A DNA stretch of 64,000 nucleotides, taken from Actinobacillus genomosp. 2 (lineage in GTDB: Bacteria > Pseudomonadota > Gammaproteobacteria > Enterobacterales > Pasteurellaceae). Location of the stretch: contig NZ_CP103807.1 of the NCBI RefSeq assembly GCF_029773605.1, positions 1,736,001 through 1,800,000 of the forward strand, written 5' to 3'. The translations under genes were made by a program, and so were the position numbers. Positions 57,451-64,000 of the stretch are shown piece by piece (the first letter of the stretch is position 1; each line of letters begins with the position of its first letter). The notes below the pieces were generated by a model. The model saw nothing but the letters and a program-made list of their open reading frames with translations. It was not told the DNA's origin and ran no database searches.

Positions 57451-58656
57451 TTACGGCACAGTTGCAATGACAGCATAGCCATCTGTTTCCGCAATAATCT
57501 CGACTTGGCTGTCTGCCGCAATAAAAACAGATTCACCTTGCTGTAAATAAATGGATTCTTCGCCTAAATCGATATAGATATTGCCTTTCATAACCAGCAA
57601 GATACTGGCACTATCCGTAGTAAAATTTTCTTCATCAAACGCCTTAAATTCCATATGTTGTAAGGCAAAATCCTTTGCTTCTGGTGTCGGATAAAGATGA
57701 ATAAATCCGTCGCTTTCTTGATAAGGTGGAATAATTTTCGGTGTAATCGGACGATAATCAATGGAATGTAAAAGTGCCGGTACATCAATATATTTAGGCG
57801 TTAAACCGCCACGAATAACATTATCCGAATTTGCCATTAATTCAATGTTCTGTCCTCGTAAATAGGCGTGAGGTAAGCCTGCTCCCTGATATAGACCTTC
57901 ACCTTTTTTCATATGTACGATATTGAAAAAATAGAAACTAATTAAACCGCCGTCAATTTCCTCGAGCGGCGATTGCATATTTTCAACAATATAGCAGACC
58001 CAATAATCCGGATTATCCAGTTTCAACTTATCTGCTTGATATTCTGCTCGTTTCGCCTCTACAACTGGCAAAATCCAATCGGCAAGCTGTTGTTTATCCG
58101 CTTGCATAATATCGGCATAAACGAGAGGCAAACCTTTTTCTTCTAACGCTTGAGCAATAGGTTTAAGGGAATCGTGAACTTGCAGAGAAGCTTTAATTTC
58201 ACTAATGGCTTTAAATCCATGCAATGCCCATACATCGGATAGTGCAATCATCATCTCCGGTTTATGGTTAGCATCTTTGTAGATACGATTCGGTGCGTTT
58301 AACGGAATATTACGTAAATTTTCCTGCTCAAAACCATATTCAGCTTCGGTTTTAGTCGGATGCACTTGAATAGAAAGCGGTTGTTTTATATCTAAAATTT
58401 TCAATAAATAAGGAAGTGTGTCCCCGAATTGATTACGAATTTTGTCGCCAAGTAATTCAGGAGCGGCTTCAATGACTTTATCGAGAGGAAGCCAGTTTTG
58501 CTCAAAAAGCATATCGGACGGAGCGACAGGATGAGCACCTAACCAATATTCTGCGTAAGGTTTATCATCAGGTTCGGATAATTTCAGGAAGTTTGGAATA
58601 AAGCTCATTCCTCCCCAAACATAATGCTGAAATTTACCTTTTAATTTAAAAATCAT
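57451..58656 (-). CDS. manA: Mannose-6-phosphate isomerase
   Basis: 401 residues, class I phosphomannose isomerase. Converts mannose-6-phosphate, the product of the mannose PTS encoded upstream, to fructose-6-phosphate. N-terminal YVWGGMSFIPNFL, zinc ligands in LSIQVHPTKTEAEYGFEQEN (split near residue 107), NHKPEMMIALSDVWALHGF (about 129-147) and GAGLPHAYLRGQNIELMANSDN (split near 268). Start ATG at 58656 overlaps the stop of a short upstream frame (TAATG). Confidence 0.95.
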   Translation of the reverse strand: MIFKLKGKFQHYVWGGMSFIPNFLKLSEPDDKPYAEYWLGAHPVAPSDMLFEQNWLPLDKVIEAAPELLGDKIRNQFGDTLPYLLKILDIKQPLSIQVHPTKTEAEYGFEQENLRNIPLNAPNRIYKDANHKPEMMIALSDVWALHGFKAISEIKASLQVHDSLKPIAQALEEKGLPLVYADIMQADKQQLADWILPVVEAKRAEYQADKLKLDNPDYWVCYIVENMQSPLEEIDGGLISFYFFNIVHMKKGEGLYQGAGLPHAYLRGQNIELMANSDNVIRGGLTPKYIDVPALLHSIDYRPITPKIIPPYQESDGFIHLYPTPEAKDFALQHMEFKAFDEENFTTDSASILLVMKGNIYIDLGEESIYLQQGESVFIAADSQVEIIAETDGYAVIATVP

Positions 58657-58838
58657 TATTTATATCCTCCAAAAAAGCTTACCACGTTCTCAATATCTTT
58701 GGGTGTTTGAATACGTATTAACAAACGTTGTCCACTTTTTAAATCAATTACAACAATTTGTAACTCTGCCACATTAATTTGAGAAATATTAGCATATTCA
58801 AAAAAGATGTTGGTAAAAAAGAAACATAAATAAACAAG
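58656..58838 (-). pseudogene. Possible 3' remnant or short coupled ORF before manA
   Basis: A minus-strand frame of 60 codons, with no ATG, ends in TAA overlapping the manA start. Its product is protein-like (INVAELQIVVIDLKSGQ, then RIQTPKDIENVVSFF GGYK) and resembles the end of a small beta-rich or PH-like domain. The apparent 5' end falls in an uptake-signal hairpin. Either a gene remnant cut by rearrangement or an atypically started leader peptide. Confidence 0.35.
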
Positions 58839-58891
58839 CGGTCAAAATTTATTGAATTTTTGTAAGAAACTCCGCAAATTTTACCGCTTGT
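58835..58891 (-). terminator. Uptake-signal inverted pair
   Basis: ACAAGCGGT (58835-58843) and ACCGCTTGT (58883-58891) with partly complementary A/T arms; second stem after the manXYZ operon. Confidence 0.6.
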
Positions 58892-58892
58892 A

Positions 58893-58952
58893 AAATAAAA
58901 CCACGGAAACACAAATTATATCTATATTATTAGAGTAAGTCGGTTTCCGTGG
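58893..58952 (-). terminator. manXYZ terminator
   Basis: CCACGGAAAC (58901-58910) and GTTTCCGTGG (58943-58952) form a 10-bp stem with a 32-nt loop; on the minus strand TTTTATTTT follows. Confidence 0.7.
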
Positions 58953-58962
58953 AAAAGCAATA

Positions 58963-59799
58963 TTAAGCTAATGCACCTGTTGCTGCACCTAAGATACCGA
59001 TAACAAAGAAGCCCACGATAATCCAAAGTGCATTCACACGATTACGCAATAACCACATACAAGCAAAGGTTAATAATAACGGTAATAAACCCGGCATTAA
59101 GCTATCAAGAATTTGTTGTACGGTTGTTGTTTGCTCCGTACTATCTTGCATTTGAATCGTAGAAACGACAAGTGGTACATTGATGCTCGTCCATTTCTGA
59201 ACTAACGCCCCCATAATAAATAAACCGAGGATTGATGCGCCTTCCGTTAATTTTTGTAACAAGCCGCCACTCATATCTTGTACTACGTCTAAACCTTTTT
59301 TATAACCGTAAGTTACACCATAGTAACGGGTCGCTAAACGAACTAGGTTAAATAATACGAAGAATAAAATCGGGCCGAGGATTGAACCGTTTAATGCGAT
59401 ACCCGCACCAAGCGCTGCAAATACCGGACGTACCGTACCCCAGAAGATTGGGTCACCCACACCGGCAAGCGGTCCCATTAACCCCACTTTAATACCGTTG
59501 ATTGCCGCATTGTCGATCTCTTTACCATTTGCACGTTCTTCTTCCATCGCAATCGTTACACCTAATACCGGTGCAGCAACGAATGGTTGAGTATTGAAGA
59601 ATTCTAAGTGACGTTTAATCGCATCTTTACGTTCTTGTGAGTTTTGATCCGGGTATAAACATTTGATCACTGGTACCATTGAGTAAGCAAAACCTAAGCC
59701 TTGCATACGCTCAAAGTTCCATGAACCTTGGAATAAGTTTGAACGACGAACAACCGCATTCAAATCACTTTTTGTTACTTTTTTAATTTCTGTCGTCAT
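58963..59799 (-). CDS. manZ: Mannose PTS component IID
   Basis: 278 residues, matching E. coli ManZ in length and start (SNLFQGSWNFERMQGLGFAY, about 16-35). Together with IIC it forms the membrane channel that takes up mannose, glucose and amino sugars with phosphorylation. GPLAGVGDPIFWGTVRP (about 110-126) is the family signature. Hydrophobic segments lie mainly in the C-terminal half. 13 bases after manY. Confidence 0.95.
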   Translation of the reverse strand: MTTEIKKVTKSDLNAVVRRSNLFQGSWNFERMQGLGFAYSMVPVIKCLYPDQNSQERKDAIKRHLEFFNTQPFVAAPVLGVTIAMEEERANGKEIDNAAINGIKVGLMGPLAGVGDPIFWGTVRPVFAALGAGIALNGSILGPILFFVLFNLVRLATRYYGVTYGYKKGLDVVQDMSGGLLQKLTEGASILGLFIMGALVQKWTSINVPLVVSTIQMQDSTEQTTTVQQILDSLMPGLLPLLLTFACMWLLRNRVNALWIIVGFFVIGILGAATGALA

Positions 59800-59812
59800 A
59801 GTAAATTCCTTC

Positions 59813-60637
59813 TTAGTCTAAGCGGTTGTCTAAGCCGTTATCAGTTGCTTGTGTTACCACAACTTGTTGGCTTTTGTTGTATTTAGGATGTAATTGGATG
59901 TAAAGCAATGCCATGATTGCACCTAATGCACCGAGTGCAACAAGGTTGAAATCAGTAAAGCCTGCAATAACGAAACCTGCGAAGAAGAAAGGCATTAAGT
60001 GACCTGCACGCATCATATTGATAACCATTGCGTAACCTACGACCGCAATGAAGCCACCTGCAATTTTAAGACCTGTTGTGACAACCGGTGGAATTGCATT
60101 TAACATTGTTTGTACAACGTCAGTACCTGCTGTTAATGCAACAACAAGTGCTGGGATAGCAATACGCATTACTTGAAGCATTAACGCACCACGGTGTAAC
60201 CAGTCTAAGCGAGTTAAACTACCGTCTTCGATTGATTTATCTGCCGCGTGTTGGAAACCAACGGTAATCGCACGTACCACATAAGTTAATACCTGACCTG
60301 CCGCTGCAAGTGGAATTGCTACTGCGATACCTGTTGTGATTTCTTGACCGCCAACAATAACAAGGATAGTTGAAACGACAGAAGCTAATGCCGCATCCGG
60401 TGCAACTGCCGCACCGATGTTCATCCAACCTAATGCCATTAATTCAAGCGTACCACCGATAATGATGGCATTTTTAATCACTTCCGCAGAATCCGGCGCA
60501 CCTACTGATAACGCTAAACCCACTAACGTACATGCCACGATAGGGCGCTGGGTTTGCCATTCATCAAGGATTGAACCTGCGCCTGAAATACAAGCTGCAA
60601 GGAACACTAAAATGATTTGTAATACTGAGAGTTCCAT
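59813..60637 (-). CDS. manY: Mannose PTS component IIC
   Basis: 274 residues, polytopic. EIIC-sorbose/mannose family: GAGSILDEWQTQRPIVACTL (about 20-39) and GGTLELMALGWMNIGAAVAPD (split near residue 70) are diagnostic. It forms the sugar translocation core with ManZ and is phosphorylated through ManX. Middle gene of manXYZ, 11 bases from manX. Confidence 0.95.
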   Translation of the reverse strand: MELSVLQIILVFLAACISGAGSILDEWQTQRPIVACTLVGLALSVGAPDSAEVIKNAIIIGGTLELMALGWMNIGAAVAPDAALASVVSTILVIVGGQEITTGIAVAIPLAAAGQVLTYVVRAITVGFQHAADKSIEDGSLTRLDWLHRGALMLQVMRIAIPALVVALTAGTDVVQTMLNAIPPVVTTGLKIAGGFIAVVGYAMVINMMRAGHLMPFFFAGFVIAGFTDFNLVALGALGAIMALLYIQLHPKYNKSQQVVVTQATDNGLDNRLD

Positions 60638-60648
60638 AATAATTTCCC

Positions 60649-61626
60649 TTAAATTAAGTTATTTTTCTTCAATAATTCCATCATATTCTGATGACTATCA
60701 CTTGCTACTTTACGCACTTCTAATTCAACGCCTTTTGCGTCAATCACTTTAAAGGCATCAATATCTGTTTGATCCACGGCTACCGCATGGCTAACCATTT
60801 GTTTACCCTCTTTATGAGAGATACCTCCTACATTGATTGAAGTTAACGGAACACCGCCTTCAATTAACGTTAATACATCACTCGGGTTAGTAAATAATAG
60901 CATTACACGATCATCGGCATATTCAGGGTTGTTATATACACGAATCATTTTCGCAACATCAACTACGTGAGCCGTTACACCGAGTGGCGCTACACTTTTC
61001 AGCATGGTAGAACGTACTTTATCTTTAGCCACATCATCATTTACAACGATGATACGTTTTACTTTACTTTCTTTTGTCCATACGGTTGCAACCTGACCGT
61101 GAATTAAACGGTCATCAATTCGAGCTAACGCAATCGTCATACGACGACCGTCATCCACAATTTGTTGTGCAGGCGCTGCCTGTTGCGGTTGTATCATAGG
61201 TGCTACCGGTTCTGCTGTAGCCAGTTGGTGATTTAATGAACGTATGCCTGTTGAGCCGGCTTCTAACGCGATCTCAACTAATTCTTCTAGTGATTCAACA
61301 TCATCACGAGCCATACACGTATTGACCAGCATTGGAATATTCACGCCGGTTACTACGTCCATATTGGTTTTTCCTTCTTGGAAACGGTTTGCCGCATTAA
61401 ATGGACTACCGCCCCACATATCAACAAGGAAAAGCACTCGATCACAATGTGATAACTTACCTTCCACTAATACTTGATATTTACCCATAATGGTTTCTGC
61501 ATTTTCGCCGGGCATGAAGTCGATATAGGCAACGTCTGACTGCTCGCCGATCAACATCTCAGTGGTTTTGAGAAGCTGCTCAGCAGCAACACCATGGGTT
61601 GCTATAATGATAGCAATATTCATCAT
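60649..61626 (-). CDS. manX: Mannose PTS component IIAB
   Basis: 325 residues. N-terminal IIA domain with phospho-His in IIATHGVAAEQLL (about residue 11), a Pro/Ala/Gln linker (about 137-155) and a C-terminal IIB domain with the second phospho-His in ARIDDRLIHGQVATVW (about 164-179). Cytoplasmic; relays phosphate from HPr to the sugar. The start could be Met1 or Met2; AGGAG lies upstream. First gene of the operon, with a CRP-like site about 100 bp upstream. Confidence 0.95.
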   Translation of the reverse strand: MMNIAIIIATHGVAAEQLLKTTEMLIGEQSDVAYIDFMPGENAETIMGKYQVLVEGKLSHCDRVLFLVDMWGGSPFNAANRFQEGKTNMDVVTGVNIPMLVNTCMARDDVESLEELVEIALEAGSTGIRSLNHQLATAEPVAPMIQPQQAAPAQQIVDDGRRMTIALARIDDRLIHGQVATVWTKESKVKRIIVVNDDVAKDKVRSTMLKSVAPLGVTAHVVDVAKMIRVYNNPEYADDRVMLLFTNPSDVLTLIEGGVPLTSINVGGISHKEGKQMVSHAVAVDQTDIDAFKVIDAKGVELEVRKVASDSHQNMMELLKKNNLI

Positions 61627-61688
61627 TTTCTCCTTTATAATGAATTTACAAAACTTGTTTTATTGAAAATTGGAGTAAATTTATTTTA

Positions 61689-61706
61689 TTGATTTACATA
61701 AATCAA
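61689..61706 (-). promoter_or_regulatory. Palindromic operator-like sequence before manX
   Basis: TTGATTTA-CA-TAAATCAA, 8-bp perfect half-sites with a 2-bp centre, 63 bp before the manX start. It lies between the CRP site and the gene. The binding protein is not known; the spacing does not fit FNR. Confidence 0.45.
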
Positions 61707-61721
61707 ACCTAATTTTCTTAA

Positions 61722-61741
61722 TTTGTGAGATATATCGCATT
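61722..61741 (-). promoter_or_regulatory. CRP-like site upstream of manX
   Basis: TGTGA-GATATA-TCGCA (61724-61739), 9/10 of the CRP core, about 98 bp before the manX start. Control of mannose PTS genes by CRP-cAMP is usual in enteric bacteria. Confidence 0.65.
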
Positions 61742-61845
61742 TCTTTGCTTGTTCTGTATGTTATATAACCTATTAAGTGTGTTGTTATTAATTTTATTTC
61801 AAAATTAATTATCGAAATTAATCGGAAAGAAGGAAGAAAAGATAA

Positions 61846-61880
61846 AAAAAGACCGCTATTTAAAAAATAGCGGTCTTTTT
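61846..61880 (-). terminator. Terminator after the MetPS-type genes
   Basis: AAAAAGACCGCTATTT (61846-61861) and AAATAGCGGTCTTTTT (61865-61880), a 16-bp perfect stem with a 3-nt loop and T-runs on both strands. Confidence 0.9.
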
Positions 61881-61900
61881 AAGAGAATTTTTGACAAATA

Positions 61901-61993
61901 TTATTCTTTAGGTAAACGTTTTATAGCGAGAAATAATCCGCCCCAAATAATAATAAGTGCAATGCTCATCATAATAATTGCTGAAGTATTCAT
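61901..61993 (-). CDS. MetS-like small subunit of an amino-acid importer
   Basis: 30 residues, ATG at 61993 with GGAGGCAA upstream, TAA at 61901-61903. The product begins MNTSAIIMMSIALIIIWGGL and ends KRLPKE: a single membrane helix with a basic tail and the WGGL motif of the MetS family (methionine/alanine importer small subunit). It starts 12 bases after the NSS transporter's stop in the same direction, the MetP-MetS order, so it probably assembles with that transporter in the inner membrane. Confidence 0.8.
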   Translation of the reverse strand: MNTSAIIMMSIALIIIWGGLFLAIKRLPKE

Positions 61994-62004
61994 TAGATTG
62001 CCTC

Positions 62005-63519
62005 CTATTGCTCTACATTAAAGTCAGGTTCATTGTTCCATTTCAAGCGAGAGAGGATAAATGCTACCACAATCAGTGCAATCGCCATTCCCCAACCGAA
62101 GATATTAATAAACCAACTCGGATAGCCTTCATAACCTTCGTTAAAGACTTTAATAATTTCACTAAATAACATAAAGGCTAATACGCCAGTTGTAACGACT
62201 ACACATAAACGCCATAGCGTACCAACTTTAATCGAAGAGGTTTTATTAATATGATGTCCTAGTGTGCTGAGTTTACCTTTAGCTACGATAGCGACTAAAG
62301 ACACGAAGGCTACCGCAACGATGCCAAAGTTATTTACGAATTTATCCATGACATCTAACATTGGTAATCCGGTAGTTGTGCCGAATAATACAACAGATAC
62401 AGCCATCATTGGTAAGCCGACAATAAATGTTGAAGCAATACGACCGAATTTTAATTTGTCTTGCATTGCGGCAATAATCACTTCAATTACAGAAATAAAT
62501 GAGGTTAATGCGGCAAATGTGAGTGAACCGAAAAATAATACCCCAAGTAAAGTCCCCATCGGTGCTTCATTAATAATAGTTGGGAAAGCGAAGAATGCTA
62601 AACCGATACCACCTTTTGCCACTTCGCTCACTTCCTGGCCAGCCGCCGTTGCCATAAAGCCTAAAGCCGCAAATACCCCGATTCCTGCCAAGAGTTCAAA
62701 ACTTGAGTTGGCGAACCCAACAACCATACCTGTGCCGGTAAGATCCGCATCTTTTTTCAAGTATGAGGAGTAAGTTACCATAATGCCGAAGCAAATGGAT
62801 AATGAGAAAAAGATTTGACCATAAGCGGCAATCCATACACTTGGATCGGCAAGTTTTTCCCAGTTTGGCGTAAATAAGGCATCTAAACCTTTGCTTGCAC
62901 CAGGTAAGAATAATGCTGAAATAACCAAGATGATAAACATCACAACTAGCACCGGCATTAGAATACTTGAAGTTTTTGCAATTCCTTTTTCTACCCCTAA
63001 TGCTAATACGATAAGTGCGATAATCCATACGGCGATAAGTGGACCTACAACCATACCGACAAAATCAAAGCTAATACCATTGGCAACATCAGCCATTTTA
63101 AGAAATTCACCGACAAAGAAATCCACCGGTTTATCTCCCCACGCTTTAGTTAACGAGAAATAGGTATAAACTGCCGCCCATCCAAGCACAACCGCATAAT
63201 AAATACCAATGATCACATTCACTAAAACTTGCCACCAACCAAATACTTCAAAATGTTTATTTAAGCGGCGGAAAGAAAGTGGGGCAGCGGCACGATGACG
63301 ATGTCCGATAGCAAAATCTAAAAAGAGCAACGGAATCCCGGCAGTTAAAAGTGCCACGATATAAGGAATAATAAATGCACCACCACCATTTTCGTAAGTG
63401 GTATAAGGGAAACGCCAAATGTTTCCTAAGCCAACGGCTGAGCCGATGGCGGCAATAATAAAGGCATTACGTCCTGAAAATGTAGCACGAGTTGCCGGAG
63501 CTGAGTTATGAGAAGACAC
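62005..63519 (-). CDS. Sodium-dependent amino-acid transporter, NSS family (MetP-like)
   Basis: 504 residues, twelve membrane segments. Neurotransmitter:sodium symporter family: the first helix has [16 protein letters not shown] (about 30-45) with the unwound Na+/substrate site, followed by [11 protein letters not shown]. The MetS-like gene downstream indicates a MetPS-type system importing methionine and/or alanine with Na+. Homologues in other Pasteurellaceae are annotated only as sodium-dependent transporters. Substrate is an inference from the partner gene. Confidence 0.88.
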   Translation of the reverse strand: MSSHNSAPATRATFSGRNAFIIAAIGSAVGLGNIWRFPYTTYENGGGAFIIPYIVALLTAGIPLLFLDFAIGHRHRAAAPLSFRRLNKHFEVFGWWQVLVNVIIGIYYAVVLGWAAVYTYFSLTKAWGDKPVDFFVGEFLKMADVANGISFDFVGMVVGPLIAVWIIALIVLALGVEKGIAKTSSILMPVLVVMFIILVISALFLPGASKGLDALFTPNWEKLADPSVWIAAYGQIFFSLSICFGIMVTYSSYLKKDADLTGTGMVVGFANSSFELLAGIGVFAALGFMATAAGQEVSEVAKGGIGLAFFAFPTIINEAPMGTLLGVLFFGSLTFAALTSFISVIEVIIAAMQDKLKFGRIASTFIVGLPMMAVSVVLFGTTTGLPMLDVMDKFVNNFGIVAVAFVSLVAIVAKGKLSTLGHHINKTSSIKVGTLWRLCVVVTTGVLAFMLFSEIIKVFNEGYEGYPSWFINIFGWGMAIALIVVAFILSRLKWNNEPDFNVEQ

Positions 63520-63848
63520 GAAATATACCTCAAAGTTTGAATTTTAAACACACGTTTTTATTTGGAAAAAATAGATAGCGGATAAACCGCAATGACGAGA
63601 AATATGCCGAAGAATTGTTGAGAAGTAAAGCTGATAAAATAAAACATATTGGTATTTTTGTGTGTTTTTTTAGATAAATAAACTGGTTGGTTGTGTTTGT
63701 TTTGGATTATTATTCTAATTTTGTTTGGTTTTTAGAGGTTTATATAGCGTGCTGATTCAATTTGTAGCACAACTGTTTGAATATCAAGGGCTTAAAAAAT
63801 GAGCGGAAAAGAAATGGTAGGAGAAAGGATAACGAAGCGAAATAAGAA
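63520..63848. other. Gap upstream of the NSS transporter, no features recognised
   Basis: About 330 bp of AT-rich DNA. It must hold the transporter's promoter, but no confident -35/-10 pair, operator or ORF with a ribosome site was found. No MetJ-type AGACGTCT repeats are visible. Confidence 0.5.
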
Positions 63849-63890
63849 AAGCGGTTAATTTTGTTAAAAATTTGACAAAATTAACCGCTT
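63849..63890 (-). terminator. Uptake-core inverted-pair terminator
   Basis: AAGCGGTTAATTTTGT (63849-63864) and ACAAAATTAACCGCTT (63875-63890), a 16-bp perfect stem just after the stop of the gene at the right edge. Confidence 0.8.
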
Positions 63891-63899
63891 ATCGGATGA

Positions 63900-64000
63900 C
63901 TATTCTTTGGTTGGGAGAACTGGTTCGACTTTAGCTTGTTTTACCATATTATCCGCCACTTCTAGAACTGTAACTTTTAAATTATTCAGTTCAAATTGCG
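63900..64000 (-). CDS. C-terminal end of an unidentified protein, possibly CorC/HlyC-type
   Basis: The last 32 codons and TAG stop of a minus-strand gene entering from the right edge. The visible part includes QFELNNLKVTVLEVADNM and ends VLPTKE. A strand-turn-strand with a late acidic tail would fit the CorC_HlyC transporter-associated domain of CNNM/CBS membrane proteins, but too little is present to be sure. Confidence 0.4.
   Translation of the reverse strand, partial: QFELNNLKVTVLEVADNMVKQAKVEPVLPTKE

Larger units (their letters stand above)
58657..58962 (-). other. 306-bp gap between manZ and manA
   Basis: From right to left: the manXYZ terminator (58893-58952), an uptake-signal inverted pair (58835-58891) and the 60-codon frame described above. 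No separate promoter could be chosen for manA. Confidence 0.5.

Noticed and set aside
63799-63858. 19-codon ORF starting MSGKEMVGER near the right edge
   Set aside because: Too short, no ribosome site, and it runs into the terminator stem.

Overview
This window is chromosomal DNA from a member of the Pasteurellaceae, most likely Actinobacillus pleuropneumoniae or a close relative. Three things point there. The 9-mer ACAAGCGGT, the Apl-type DNA uptake signal, recurs throughout and often sits as inverted pairs forming terminators between genes. An intact afuA-afuB-afuC set has the gene sizes known from A. pleuropneumoniae. A rhamnose-type O-antigen locus lies between erpA and rpsU, the usual place in this species. 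Base composition is AT-rich (my estimate about 40% GC), falling to roughly 30% in the O-antigen genes. The serovar cannot be read from sequence alone.

Layout. 1-5.9 kb: the end of glmM, then rpiA, serA, znuA, ubiD and an ICMT-like membrane methyltransferase. 5.9-12.2 kb: a Fic protein, a DUF3298 lipoprotein, rne with a structured leader, and a lipoprotein made of 120-bp tandem repeats. 12.3-18.2 kb: valS and holC, held apart by about 2.6 kb of accessory DNA with a zeta-like kinase, a small candidate antitoxin gene, orphan membrane proteins, an ElaA-type acetyltransferase and a cluster of hairpins. 18.4-25.1 kb: kbp, tig, a rhodanese-like membrane protein, secB, gpsA, cysE, menA, erpA. 25.2-37.6 kb: a Wzx/Wzy-type O-antigen cluster (wzz, four glycosyltransferases, wzy, wzx, a WbaP-type initiating transferase, rmlBADC). 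37.7-41.8 kb: the rpsU-dnaG-rpoD operon. 42-53 kb: tyrS, a lipoprotein, rnr, an oxyR-fabR-thioredoxin-like operon, the divergent peroxiredoxin-glutaredoxin fusion, fbp and mpl. 52-63.5 kb: carbon uptake, with afuABC, manA, the mannose PTS manXYZ, and a MetPS-type amino-acid importer whose second subunit is only 30 residues. The window ends in a truncated reverse-strand gene.

How the genes connect. dTDP-L-rhamnose from RmlABCD feeds the O-antigen transferases; the WbaP-like enzyme starts the unit on undecaprenyl phosphate, Wzx flips it, Wzy polymerises it and Wzz sets chain length. OxyR with the peroxiredoxin fusion handles peroxide. AfuABC, ManXYZ, ManA and Fbp form a sugar-phosphate theme, and good CRP-like sites precede afuA, manX and fbp/mpl.

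The strongest candidates for something undescribed are: (i) a probable iron-regulated small RNA at about 43,240-43,310 on the minus strand, with a 14/15 match to the Fur 7-1-7 consensus and a strong terminator; (ii) the two-gene 58-residue ORF/zeta-like kinase cassette in the holC-valS insertion; (iii) the six-hairpin cluster beside it; and (iv) a Fic protein with a divergent motif and an in-cis antitoxin-like N-terminus. No tRNA, rRNA, CRISPR array, insertion sequence or prophage was seen.
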